From Streptomyces tailanensis (GTDB taxonomy: Bacteria > Actinomycetota > Actinomycetes > Streptomycetales > Streptomycetaceae): a stretch of DNA of 64,000 bases. This document shows positions 16,780 through 24,386 of this stretch, piece by piece; the first letter of the stretch is position 1, and each line of letters starts with the position of its first letter. The stretch is taken from contig NZ_VTHJ01000009.1 in the NCBI RefSeq assembly GCF_008386495.1, forward strand, positions 1 to 64,000, read 5' to 3'. Under the pieces are notes generated by a model. That model searched no databases, had not been told where the DNA came from, and saw nothing but the letters and a program-made list of their open reading frames with translations. A program made the position numbers and the translations under genes.

Positions 16780-16927
16780 CCGCGCAACAGTTGTTGGTGG
16801 CCTCCAGGTGGTAGACCTCACCACCTGTGCCCTGATCCACGCCGCCGACCACTGCTGCATCGTCCGGGGCGAGTTCGTTCTGCACGCGTTCGAGCGCTTT
16901 TGGTGTTTTGGTGATGTCTTGTGGCAT
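16718..16927 (-). CDS. Possible small peptide gene with GG and CC motifs
   Basis: A candidate 69-residue peptide starting MPQDITKTPKALERVQNEL, followed by APDDAAVVGG and then an EVYHLEATNNCCAVTA segment. Leader-like acidic/helical sequence before a double Gly, and a Ser/Thr/Cys-bearing tail, are features of some RiPP precursors. However, no modification enzyme or transporter is nearby, and the last ~20 residues overlap the anti-sigma gene antisense. The first part is less GC-rich than its surroundings. It may be a truncated remnant or chance; I could not identify a family. Confidence 0.25.
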   Translation of the reverse strand: MPQDITKTPKALERVQNELAPDDAAVVGGVDQGTGGEVYHLEATNNCCAVTALRRARPPRRTPRVAALP

Positions 16928-16939
16928 TGTGTGCCACAC

Positions 16940-17538
16940 GCGGGAGTGCCCGCGCGGTGTCGAGCGAAGGCAGACGTCCTCTCATCAGGCCATGGGCGTG
17001 GCCGTCCCGGCAGTGCCGGCCGGAAGGGAACCCAGGACCGGGCGTCGCAGTCCCGCCCCAGACTTCCGCGCCGCTCTGCCCCGGCTCCCGCCGTGTGCTC
17101 GGCCGGCCACCCAGGTCGCCGAGTACGTTTCCCAGGTGAGGGGCCGCGGCGCTCCCCCGCGGCCTTTCGCGCCCCACCCGATCCCCGCCCCGGCGGGGAG
17201 CCAGCCACGCGCGCTTTTCGGTGCATGTGGCGGACAGGAGCGGTCATGCCTGCAACATCCCCCGTGGCGACGCCCGGAGCGGAGCCCACTGCCGTGCGCA
17301 CCTCAGGGAAAGCCAGGAGCGGGTCACGCCGCCATGAGGTGAGGACCGATCCGCCTCAGCCGGCGGCAGGCCGAGGCGCCCCGCCAGCAGCGGGAGACCC
17401 GTGGTTCCGGACCGACACGGAATTCCGCGACGTCACCACCGTCGGCCACATCCTGGCCCTCATCGCCGGGCACATCCCAGGCCTCGCCATCGGCCGAGAG
17501 ACGCGCGATCGAGGGGTCGGCGGCCCGGCATCCTCCAC
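16940..17538. other. Intergenic region without recognisable gene
   Basis: About 600 bp with no supported coding sequence. A stretch near 17400-17510 reads WFRTDTEFRDVTTVGHILALIAGHIPG on the plus strand, which looks protein-like, but I do not recognise it and it has no start or ribosome site. It may be another remnant. Confidence 0.3.
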
Positions 17539-17937
17539 TCACCGACCACCAGCAAGCTGATGCGCGCGGGCCCGGGTCTGCTCGGAAAGTCGGCTCAGCG
17601 CCGCCGGAACAGCCCCCAGCAGGCCTCGCCGCGGCTCGGAGTCTGTCTGAGGTGCGTGCTCGGAGGCGCCCGCCAGAACCTGGCGGGCCGACGGGTTGAC
17701 CGTGGCCCGGCCGGCGACGGTCACGGTGGGCACGGTCTCGTTGCCGTGGGCGACCGAGCGGACGAACGCCGTGGCCTTCTGGTCCTCCCAGATGTTCCGC
17801 TCCGTGAACTCCACCCCGCTGCGGCGCAGTCCCCGCCGCAGTGACGAGCAGAACGGGCAGCCCGGCCGCCAGTAGACCACCACGCGCGGCGAGATGGGCA
17901 CGGGTTCGGACCCCGGTTCCCGGTTGCTGCATTCCAT
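17539..17937 (-). CDS. Glutaredoxin-like/mycoredoxin-type protein
   Basis: A 132-residue protein with a thioredoxin-fold glutaredoxin domain. VVVYWRPGCPFC gives the CPFC redox centre (Cys27, Cys30), then GVEFTERNIWEDQKATAFVRS, the cis-Pro motif ETVPTV, and ATVNPSARQVL. Actinobacterial proteins of this type reduce mixed disulfides with mycothiol. The C-terminal ~45 residues are an Arg-rich extension without known domain. It sits alone among pseudogenes and is apparently intact. Confidence 0.75.
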   Translation of the reverse strand: MECSNREPGSEPVPISPRVVVYWRPGCPFCSSLRRGLRRSGVEFTERNIWEDQKATAFVRSVAHGNETVPTVTVAGRATVNPSARQVLAGASEHAPQTDSEPRRGLLGAVPAALSRLSEQTRARAHQLAGGR

Positions 17938-17976
17938 ATCCGGCGGCCCGAGCAGAGCAGATGCTGGGCTGATGCC

Positions 17977-18388
17977 TCACTGTTCGGAGGCGGCGAGTTC
18001 CGTTCGTTTCTCCGCCGCGTAACCCGCCGCGAGGAAGGCGTCCATCTGGGCGGCAGTTGACAGGCCCCGGATTTCGACCATGGCGGCGGTGAACGTCGAC
18101 AGCGTCCAGGCTGCCGTCGGGCAGCGGCTTGCCGTCCCGGATGGCGTCGGTGACCTCGGCGGGAACCTTGCTCATGTCGGCGATGGTGCAGTGCGCGGCG
18201 ACGCAGTAGGTGCAGCCGTTGACCCTGCTGATGGTCTGCAGGATCGTCTCCTCCTCGGCCGGGGTGAAGCCGGATTCGGAGCGGAAGGCGTTGTAGCCGT
18301 TGAGGTAGGCGTCCAGCAGGCCTGGCACGTTGGCCTTGCGGGCGTACATGTTGGGGATCATCCCGGTCTGTGCCTTGGCCTTGGCGAG
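17977..18388 (-). pseudogene. AhpD/carboxymuconolactone decarboxylase-like gene, frameshifted and 5' truncated
   Basis: The frame reads AKAQTGMIPNMYARKANVPGLLDAYLNGY, then NGCTYCVAAHCTIADMSKVP. This keeps the family redox pair Cys-x2-Cys and its His (YCVAAHC). At about 18108 the frame breaks within DGSLDA, and the family sequence continues in another frame (FTAAMVEIRGLSTAAQMDAFLAAGYAAEKRTELAASEQ) to the stop at 17977-17979. The 5' end is lost where it abuts the integrase remnant at about 18389. Both lesions argue for a non-functional gene. Confidence 0.75.
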
Positions 18389-18700
18389 ATGTTGTACTTC
18401 GCCGTGCCGAAGGGGGCGAAGACACGCGTCGTCGACATGCCCTCCTCGGTGGCCGAGGAACTGAAGCGTCACGTCGCGGCGTTCCCGCCGATGGAGGTGG
18501 AGCTTCCCTGGGGGGAAGCCGGAAGCGGACGGGCGGCGGAGGAAGTACTCCCTTTTGTAGTGGGCGGCCGCACGGAAGGACGGCTTCCACGTGCTGCGGC
18601 ACGCCTACGCGTCGATCATGCTGGAAGCGGGGGAGCCGGTGGTGACGTTGGCGCGATAGCTCGGGCACTCCTCTCCGGCTGTCACGCAGGTCCTGCCGCC
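18389..18700 (+). pseudogene. Tyrosine recombinase (phage-type integrase) remnant
   Basis: From 18392 the frame reads LYFAVPKGAKTRVVDMPSSVAEELKRHVAAFPP, typical of actinobacterial integrases of conjugative elements. After a frame change, GFHVLRHAYASIMLEAGEPVVTLAR follows, with the catalytic HxLRH box. A TAG at 18657-18659 replaces the Trp of the usual WLGHSSP, which continues (LGHSSPAVT). The N-terminal arm-binding domain and the terminal Tyr are missing. No tRNA or attachment site is visible nearby. It marks a former integration or recombination event at the edge of the polyketide cluster. Confidence 0.78.
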
Positions 18701-18806
18701 GTCGCCGGATGGCGAGGAATTCGGCCTCGGGCCACCCAGCCAGCGGTAGTCGGGCCACCTGGCAAACCCCCCATCAGTGCAGTGCCATGGCCCCAACTCT
18801 CCTAGT

Positions 18807-19025
18807 CTAGGTGTCCCGCCAGGTCGGCCGGTGGCGGGTGGACCAGGCGGGGGCCGGCGCGGTGAGAGGGGCGGCCGGGCGGGGCCAGGGGGCCGCTGAA
18901 GGGGGCGGGGGCCCGGCGGCCGGGTCGGGGTTGTATTCGCTCAGGGCACGCAGGACCATGATCAAAGCGGCGAGTTCCTCCGCCCGTGGGACCCCACGGA
19001 CGACGCGTACGGTGGGGTCGCTCAC
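18807..19025 (-). CDS. accE: Acyl-CoA carboxylase epsilon subunit
   Basis: A 72-residue AccE-type protein: VRVVRGVPRAEELAALIMVLRAL near the N terminus, then a disordered Pro/Ala-rich tail. Epsilon subunits stabilise the alpha-beta complex of actinobacterial acetyl/propionyl-CoA carboxylases. Its GTG overlaps the stop of the beta subunit gene by four bases, so the two are coupled. No biotinylated alpha subunit is in the window; a genomic AccA must supply it. Confidence 0.82.
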   Translation of the reverse strand: MSDPTVRVVRGVPRAEELAALIMVLRALSEYNPDPAAGPPPPSAAPWPRPAAPLTAPAPAWSTRHRPTWRDT

Positions 19026-20671
19026 TGGGGTTGGTTACCGTGCTTGCGGGCCGGCAGCGGTGCGTGCTTGGCGCGGAGCATCGCCAGCGCTCCGATCAGC
19101 CGGGCCCGGGTCTCGGCCGGGTCGATCACGCTGTCGACGAGGCCGCGCTCGGCCGCGTAATAAGGGTGCATCAGCTCGGTGCGGTACTCCTTGACGAGGC
19201 GGGCGCGGGTCGCCTCCGGGTCGGCGGCCGCGGCGATCTCGCGCCGGAAGACGATGTTCGCGGCCCCCTCGGCCCCCATCACGGCGATCTCGTTGCTCGG
19301 CCAGGCGAGGGAGACGTCGGTGCCGATCGACCGGGAGTCCATCACGATGTACGCGCCGCCGTAGGCCTTGCGCAGGATCAGCTGGACGCGCGGCACCGTG
19401 GCGTTGCAGTAGGCGTACAGGAGCTTGGCGCCGTGCCGGATGATGCCGCCGTGTTCCTGGTCGACGCCGGGCAGGAAGCCGGGCACGTCGACGAGGGTGA
19501 CGAGCGGGATGTTGAAGGCGTCGCAGGTCTGCACGAACCGGGCGGCCTTCTCGGAGGCGTGGATGTCGAGCACGCCGGCGAACGACGCGGGCTGGTTGGC
19601 CACGATACCCACCACCTGGCCGTCCAGCCGCGCCAGCGCGCACACGACATTGGTCGCCCAGTCCTCCTGGACCTCGAAGAAGTCACCGTCGTCGGTGATC
19701 TCGGCGATCACGGCCCGCATGTCGTACGCTCGCCCGGGGTCCGCCGGGACCAGGTCCAGCAGTGCCTCGCCGCGGCGGTCGGACGGGTCGGACGCGGGCT
19801 GTGCCGGGGGCAGTTCACGGTTGTTGGACGGCAGCAGGGACAGCAGTTGCCGTACGTCCTCAAGACACGACTTCTCGTCGTCGCAGGCGAAGTGGGCCAC
19901 GCCGGAGAGCGTCGCGTGGGTGTCGGCGCCGCCCAGGATCTCGTGTGTGACGGCCTCGCCGGTGACTGCCTGTACCACGTCGGGCCCGGTGATGAACATC
20001 TGCGCGGTGCCGCGCACCATGAACACGAAGTCGGTCAGTGCCGGGGAGTAGGCGGCGCCGCCCGCGCACGGTCCCAGGATCACGCTGATCTGCGGGATGA
20101 CCCCCGAACTGCGTACGTTCCGGGTGAAGATGCCGCCGTAGCCGGCGAGGGCGGTGACCCCCTCCTGAATCCGCGCGCCCGCGCCGTCGCACAGGCCGAC
20201 GATCGGCGCTCCCGCGCTCTCGGCCAGGTCCATCAGCTTGTGGATCTTCTGCGCGTGTGCCTCGCCGAGGGCACCACCGAAGATCCGGAAGTCATGGGCG
20301 TACGCGAACACCGTACGGCCGTCCACCCGGCCCCAGCCCGTGATGACGCCGTCGGTGTGGGGGCGCCGGTCCTCCAGGCCGAAGCCGGTGGCGCGGTGCC
20401 GGCGCAGCTCCTCGATCTCAGCGAACGTGCCCTTGTCGAAGAGGAGTTCGAGGCGTTCACGGGCGGTCAGCTTTCCCTTGGCGTGTTGGGCCTCGGTCGC
20501 CCGCTCGCTCGGGCCGCGCCGTACGGCCTCGTTCAACTCGGCCAGTTCCGCGACGCGGTCGCGCAGATGACCGCTACCGGGGGTGGCGGTGCCCGCCGTG
20601 ACAGCCGTGGCGGTGCCCACCGTGTTCCGGGTGGTCACCGACGCCGGGGACGTTTCGTCGACAACGCTCAT
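19022..20671 (-). CDS. accB: Acyl-CoA carboxylase beta subunit (carboxyltransferase)
   Basis: A 549-residue carboxyltransferase of the AccB/PccB family, with crotonase-like N and C domains: GLCDGAGARIQEGV, the oxyanion-forming GPCAGGAAYSPAL, and GGIIRHGAKLLYAYCNATVP, ILRKAYGGAYIVMDSRSIG near the C terminus. With AccE and an alpha subunit it makes malonyl-CoA (or methylmalonyl-CoA). Its location at the edge of a type II PKS cluster indicates dedicated extender-unit supply. SARP-type repeats lie directly upstream (20693-20710), and the predicted transcription start falls at or next to the ATG, so its mRNA may be leaderless. Confidence 0.93.
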   Translation of the reverse strand: MSVVDETSPASVTTRNTVGTATAVTAGTATPGSGHLRDRVAELAELNEAVRRGPSERATEAQHAKGKLTARERLELLFDKGTFAEIEELRRHRATGFGLEDRRPHTDGVITGWGRVDGRTVFAYAHDFRIFGGALGEAHAQKIHKLMDLAESAGAPIVGLCDGAGARIQEGVTALAGYGGIFTRNVRSSGVIPQISVILGPCAGGAAYSPALTDFVFMVRGTAQMFITGPDVVQAVTGEAVTHEILGGADTHATLSGVAHFACDDEKSCLEDVRQLLSLLPSNNRELPPAQPASDPSDRRGEALLDLVPADPGRAYDMRAVIAEITDDGDFFEVQEDWATNVVCALARLDGQVVGIVANQPASFAGVLDIHASEKAARFVQTCDAFNIPLVTLVDVPGFLPGVDQEHGGIIRHGAKLLYAYCNATVPRVQLILRKAYGGAYIVMDSRSIGTDVSLAWPSNEIAVMGAEGAANIVFRREIAAAADPEATRARLVKEYRTELMHPYYAAERGLVDSVIDPAETRARLIGALAMLRAKHAPLPARKHGNQPQ

Positions 20672-20678
20672 GTGGTGC

Positions 20679-20710
20679 AGCGTGCGGCCGGCCGCTCAAG
20701 GCGGACTCGA
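20679..20710 (-). promoter_or_regulatory. SARP box and -10 for accB
   Basis: On the minus strand, heptamers TCGAGTC (20704-20710) and TTGAGCG (20693-20699) are 11 bp apart. They are followed after 8 bp by CACGCT (20679-20684) as a -10-like hexamer. This is the classic geometry of SARP activator sites. The ATG at 20671 begins 7 bp after the hexamer, implying a leaderless transcript. Confidence 0.65.
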
Positions 20711-20718
20711 CGGCCCCC

Positions 20719-20761
20719 GCGAGAGCCGGTGGAGAGCGGCTCGATCCGCGCGGTCCAGCCT
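20719..20761 (+). promoter_or_regulatory. Degenerate SARP box and -10 for the AT gene
   Basis: Heptamer-like GCGAGAG (20719), TGGAGAG (20730) and TCGATCC (20741) recur at exactly 11 bp. They are followed after 8 bp by CAGCCT (20756-20761), with the ATG six bases later at 20768. It is weaker than the accB box but has the same geometry in the divergent direction. Confidence 0.45.
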
Positions 20762-20767
20762 GGCGCC

Positions 20768-21796
20768 ATGACACACCTTCACCGCCGCTCCGTCGTCCTG
20801 ATGTTCCCGGGAACAGGAGCGCAGCACACGCAGATGGCGGCCGGGCTCTATGGCCACGAAGCCGTTTTCACCGACGCGGTCGACTCCGTCCTGGCCCTGC
20901 TCGGCACGGAGGGCGAGGCTGCCAGGGCCGACTGGCTGGCCGAGCGGCCCGCCGTGCCGATGGAAGCCGACATCCGCTCCGCCCCCCTGCTGTTCGCCGT
21001 GGACTACGCGATGGGGCGGCTGGTCGAGAGTTGGGGGGTGCGCCCGGCGGCGTATCTCGGGCACAGCATGGGTGAGTTCGCCGCCGCCGTGCTCGCCGGG
21101 GTCTTCCGGCTCGACGACGCGGTCCGGCTGCTGTGGAAACGAGTCCTGCGGCAGCGGACCACACCGGCGGGCGGGATGCTCGCGGTCGCCGCGGCGCGCG
21201 AGGAGCTCACCGGATACCTGGGGGCCGGGGTCGTGGTGGGCGCGGTGAACGCGCCCCGGCACACGGTGCTGTCGGGCCCGGAGGCTCCCCTGGACGTTGT
21301 GGCGCGCAGGCTGACGGCGGACGGCAGGACCTTCCGGCGGCTCGCCACCCGCACCCCGTACCACAGCCCGGCGCTGGCGCCGCTGGTGGCCGAGACCGAG
21401 GCGCTCATCCGGAAGTTTCCGCTCGCCCCGCCCCGTACGCCGCTGTACTCCGCCTACACCACGCGGCCGCTCGGCGCGCGGGAGGCGACCGGGGCCGCGT
21501 TCTGGGCCGGGCAGCCGACCGCTCCTGTGTTGTTCTGGCCGACGCTGGGGCGGGTGCTGGGCGACGGGGACCGGCTCCTCGTCGAGGCCGGGCCGGCACA
21601 GAGCCTGGCGGTCCTCGCCCGGGGGCACCGGGCTGTGCGCTCGGGCCGCAGCGCGGTCGTCGCCATGCTGCCTCCCCGGGTCCTGGGACCCGAGGAGGAC
21701 CGGCGTACGGTTCGCGCGGCGCGCGAGCTGCTGCTCGGGCAGGTGCCGACGGCGGATCACTCGGGCAGGTTGCCGGTGGAACTGCCCGCCTCGTAG
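20768..21796 (+). CDS. Acyltransferase, malonyl-CoA:ACP transacylase-like
   Basis: A 342-residue discrete AT with FPGTGAQ at the N terminus, the nucleophile motif GHSMGE (Ser100) and the His motif TPYHSPAL (His199). Such an enzyme could load malonyl groups onto the ACP. In aromatic clusters primed by a KSIII, such as R1128 (ZhuC) or fredericamycin type, an AT homologue is proposed to act as an editing thioesterase that removes acetate primers. The start codon follows a SARP-like box with almost no leader. Its 3' end overlaps the convergent multicopper oxidase gene by 40 bp. Confidence 0.88.
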   Translation: MTHLHRRSVVLMFPGTGAQHTQMAAGLYGHEAVFTDAVDSVLALLGTEGEAARADWLAERPAVPMEADIRSAPLLFAVDYAMGRLVESWGVRPAAYLGHSMGEFAAAVLAGVFRLDDAVRLLWKRVLRQRTTPAGGMLAVAAAREELTGYLGAGVVVGAVNAPRHTVLSGPEAPLDVVARRLTADGRTFRRLATRTPYHSPALAPLVAETEALIRKFPLAPPRTPLYSAYTTRPLGAREATGAAFWAGQPTAPVLFWPTLGRVLGDGDRLLVEAGPAQSLAVLARGHRAVRSGRSAVVAMLPPRVLGPEEDRRTVRAARELLLGQVPTADHSGRLPVELPAS

Positions 21797-24267
21797 GGGG
21801 TGGTGACGCCGTCGTAGGCAAGGTGCAGGACCATGCCGTCGCGGGCGTGGTCCAGGTTGTGGCAGTGGTCCATCCACAGGCCGGGGTTGTCGGCGCGGAA
21901 GGCGACCTCGAACCGTTCGCCGGGCGCGATGTTCAAGGTGTCGGTCCACCAGGGGCTGCCGGTCGCCCGCTGCCCGTTCCTGGACAGGACGAGCATGCGA
22001 TGGCCGTGCAGGTGCATGGGGTGGTCGTCGAGGCTGCGGTTGACGAAGGAGACGCGGACCCGGTCGCCCTCCTGGACGAGCAGGGCGGGGATGTCCGGGT
22101 AGACGGCGTTGTTGACGGTCCACAGCACCATGGGCCGGCCGTCGAAGAAGCCCAGGCTGTTGCCGAGGACCAGGGAGAAGTCGCGGTCGTAGCGGGTGCC
22201 GGGGCCGAAGGGCATGGCCGCGCCGGGCGTGGTTGTAGGGGAGCCGTAGTCCAGCGGGTCGAAGAGCGGTCCCGTGGCGGTGGGTGGCGGCTCGGCGGTG
22301 CCGGTGGGGTCGAGCAGCAGGGACGCCGTCTCCACCTGGCCCGCTCCGTAGGCGCCGTCCTCGCCGCACCCCTCGGTTCCGTGGCTGGCGCTGGAGGCGT
22401 TGGCGTCGCCGACGACGGTCAGGTGGACGGGGCTGTCGGGCTGGCGGAACGTCACGTCGTACCGGCCGCCGCCCGCGATACGCAGCCGCGTGCCGCGCAG
22501 TTCGGTGGGCCCCGACACGTCGTTGCCGTCGATCGCGGCGACCCGGAAGGGCGTCCCGGCGAGTGAGTAGGTGCGGGGGCAGTTGTCCGCGTTCACCAGG
22601 CGCAGCCGGACCGGGGTGCCGGCCGGGACCTTCTCGTGCCGCGGCCGGGTGTCGTCGCCGAAGGCGGTGCGCAGGAGGCCGCCGATCCCGTTCCGGCCGC
22701 TGAGCGCGCCTCCACCGCCGGGGCGCCCGCCGGTGGAGGGCCCCTTCGCGCCCTCGACGCTCCAGGCGTGGGCGACGACGGTACGGTCCACGCCCGCCGG
22801 GCGCGCGCCGGGCTCCTCCACGATCAGGGCGCCGAACAGGCCGCGCGCCACGGCCGTGCTGGACTGCTGGTGCGCGTGGTACCAGAAGGTGCCCGCGCGG
22901 GGCGGCCGGAACCGGTACACGTGCCGCTCGCCGGGGCGTACGGCATCCTGCGTCACCCCGGCCACACCGTCCTCGGCGACCGGGACGTCGACGCCGTGCC
23001 AGTGCAGGGTGACTCCGTCGCGGACGTTCCGGTTGACGAGGACGACCTCCACCAACTCGCCCTGTCCCATGCGGAGTTCGGGTCCGGGCAGCTGTCCGTT
23101 GAAGGCGAGGGCGGCCACCTTCTCGCCCGACGCCAGCCGCATCGTGCGGTCCGCCGCGGTGAGCGTGAAGCGCCGGTCGGGCTTGCCGGTCCGGGGACCG
23201 GTGAGGCCGGCGAGATCACGCGTCGGCGCCTGTCCGGCCGCCGGGCCGCCACCGGTGTCGTACGCGTGCTCGTGGTGGGCCTGGCCCATGCGCTCCGGCA
23301 GCCGGCTCCGCTCGGCGGCGAAGGTCCAGACTCCCGTGGCGAGCATGGCGAAGACGGTCACCGTGGCCATCGCGCGCACCAGTCGCCGCGCCCCCGACGG
23401 CCGCCGCCAGCCGGGCGCCCCCACGACCGCCCGCCACTGCTGCTGCCACAGCACCAGCCCCGAGGCGGCGAGGGCCAGCAGGACCATTTCGAGGACGAAG
23501 AGCCCGCCATACGGAGGGGCCGGCGGATGCAACGTGAGCCCGACCCCGAAGAGCGCGGCCAGGAAACAGACCCGCACGGGCACGACGACCTGCCAGGAGG
23601 CAGCGGCGAACCGCAGTATCGGCGGGACCCCCGGCTCATCCGGGTCCGCCCCCGCGCTGCCGCTCCCGCGTCCGGCCGACGCCTCCGGCGGCGTGTACGG
23701 CGCGGTCGCGCCGGAGCGCCCGAACGGCCCCGGCCTCGTGGCGAGCCGGCCCGGGGCGCGGCCTTCGCCGAGTGCGGCCGACGCCGTCGGCAGCGCGTAA
23801 GGCCCGGTCGTGCCGGGGTGCCCGGACGCGTCCGGCATGTGCGCGGTCGCCGAGGGCAGCGAAGCCGTGGCCGTGGCGGTCGCTTCGGTTGCGGTCGCCG
23901 GGGAAGTCACCGGCGTACGCGGCTGAGGCGCCCCCGGTGCCGGGGTGTGCGCCAGGCGCCAGTACGCCGGGACCGTGAGGGTCGCGACCGCCGTGCCCGC
24001 CACCGTGAGGGGGACGGCCGCGAAGAGGACGAAGTCGGCGGCCGCCGGCCAACCCGCCGTAGCCGCGAGGGCGACGGCCAGCGCGACCCGTAGCGCCAGC
24101 ACCAGCAGGGACACGGCCAGCAGGACCAGGCCGAGGCGGGCCCGGCGCCCGAGCGAGCGTGCCGTGCTCCGGGTCGGCAGGCGGCGGGCGCCGCGGGACG
24201 CGAAGCCCCAGAAGACCGCCGCCAGCACGGCCCACAGCAGGTTCTGTTCGAAGAGGTTCTCCACCAT
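21757..24267 (-). CDS. Membrane-anchored multicopper oxidase (laccase-like)
   Basis: An 836-residue protein. About 340 N-terminal residues contain roughly five to seven hydrophobic segments and Ala/Pro/Thr-rich linkers. The rest is a multicopper oxidase with all copper motifs: HWHGVDVP, WYHAHQQ, HPMHLHGH and HCHNLDHARDGM. Laccase-like enzymes oxidise phenols by one-electron steps, giving quinones or coupled products; here it would face outside the membrane. Because it lies inside the SARP-controlled PKS cluster, I infer oxidative tailoring or phenolic coupling of the polyketide, or detoxification. ATG 24267 was chosen because it follows a SARP box and CACGCT hexamer at leaderless spacing. An in-frame GTG at 24372 would read through that promoter. 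Confidence 0.85.
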   Translation of the reverse strand: MVENLFEQNLLWAVLAAVFWGFASRGARRLPTRSTARSLGRRARLGLVLLAVSLLVLALRVALAVALAATAGWPAAADFVLFAAVPLTVAGTAVATLTVPAYWRLAHTPAPGAPQPRTPVTSPATATEATATATASLPSATAHMPDASGHPGTTGPYALPTASAALGEGRAPGRLATRPGPFGRSGATAPYTPPEASAGRGSGSAGADPDEPGVPPILRFAAASWQVVVPVRVCFLAALFGVGLTLHPPAPPYGGLFVLEMVLLALAASGLVLWQQQWRAVVGAPGWRRPSGARRLVRAMATVTVFAMLATGVWTFAAERSRLPERMGQAHHEHAYDTGGGPAAGQAPTRDLAGLTGPRTGKPDRRFTLTAADRTMRLASGEKVAALAFNGQLPGPELRMGQGELVEVVLVNRNVRDGVTLHWHGVDVPVAEDGVAGVTQDAVRPGERHVYRFRPPRAGTFWYHAHQQSSTAVARGLFGALIVEEPGARPAGVDRTVVAHAWSVEGAKGPSTGGRPGGGGALSGRNGIGGLLRTAFGDDTRPRHEKVPAGTPVRLRLVNADNCPRTYSLAGTPFRVAAIDGNDVSGPTELRGTRLRIAGGGRYDVTFRQPDSPVHLTVVGDANASSASHGTEGCGEDGAYGAGQVETASLLLDPTGTAEPPPTATGPLFDPLDYGSPTTTPGAAMPFGPGTRYDRDFSLVLGNSLGFFDGRPMVLWTVNNAVYPDIPALLVQEGDRVRVSFVNRSLDDHPMHLHGHRMLVLSRNGQRATGSPWWTDTLNIAPGERFEVAFRADNPGLWMDHCHNLDHARDGMVLHLAYDGVTTPYEAGSSTGNLPE

Positions 24268-24273
24268 GCGCGC

Positions 24274-24305
24274 AGCGTGCCGGGTGCCCTTCGAGCCTGC
24301 CTTGA
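24274..24305 (-). promoter_or_regulatory. SARP box and -10 for the multicopper oxidase
   Basis: On the minus strand, TCAAGGC (24299-24305) and TCGAAGG (24288-24294) are 11 bp apart. They are followed after 8 bp by CACGCT (24274-24279), identical to the accB hexamer. The ATG at 24267 begins six bases later, which implies a leaderless transcript and fixes the start codon. Confidence 0.6.
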
Positions 24306-24322
24306 GCCCGTTGGCCGATGCT
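24291..24322 (+). promoter_or_regulatory. SARP box and -10 for the ketoreductase operon
   Basis: TCGAGCC (24291-24297) and TTGAGCC (24302-24308) are 11 bp apart, then 8 bp to GATGCT (24317-24322). Additional heptamers TCGAGGC (24324, in 11-bp phase) and TCGACGG (24333) follow. The box overlaps the one of the divergent oxidase gene, so one SARP site cluster serves both directions. Confidence 0.62.
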
Positions 24323-24386
24323 TTCGAGGCTTTCGACGGCCCGGGCAGCGGCCCGGCCGGCAATTCACGCACAGGAGGGTCACGGT

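Noticed and set aside
11157..17267. A shared 17-bp string (11157-11173 and 17251-17267) as a possible attachment-site or duplication pair
   Set aside because: Surrounding sequence does not match, the first copy is explained by the amidinotransferase relic, and no element structure lies between; probably chance.
18986..20767. Long upstream extension of the AT reading frame
   Set aside because: It is antisense to accB, and the AT family begins at the ATG at 20768, directly after a promoter-like element.
24268..24372. N-terminal extension of the multicopper oxidase to a GTG at 24372
   Set aside because: The segment overlaps the SARP boxes and has no ribosome site; the ATG at 24267 has leaderless-promoter spacing.
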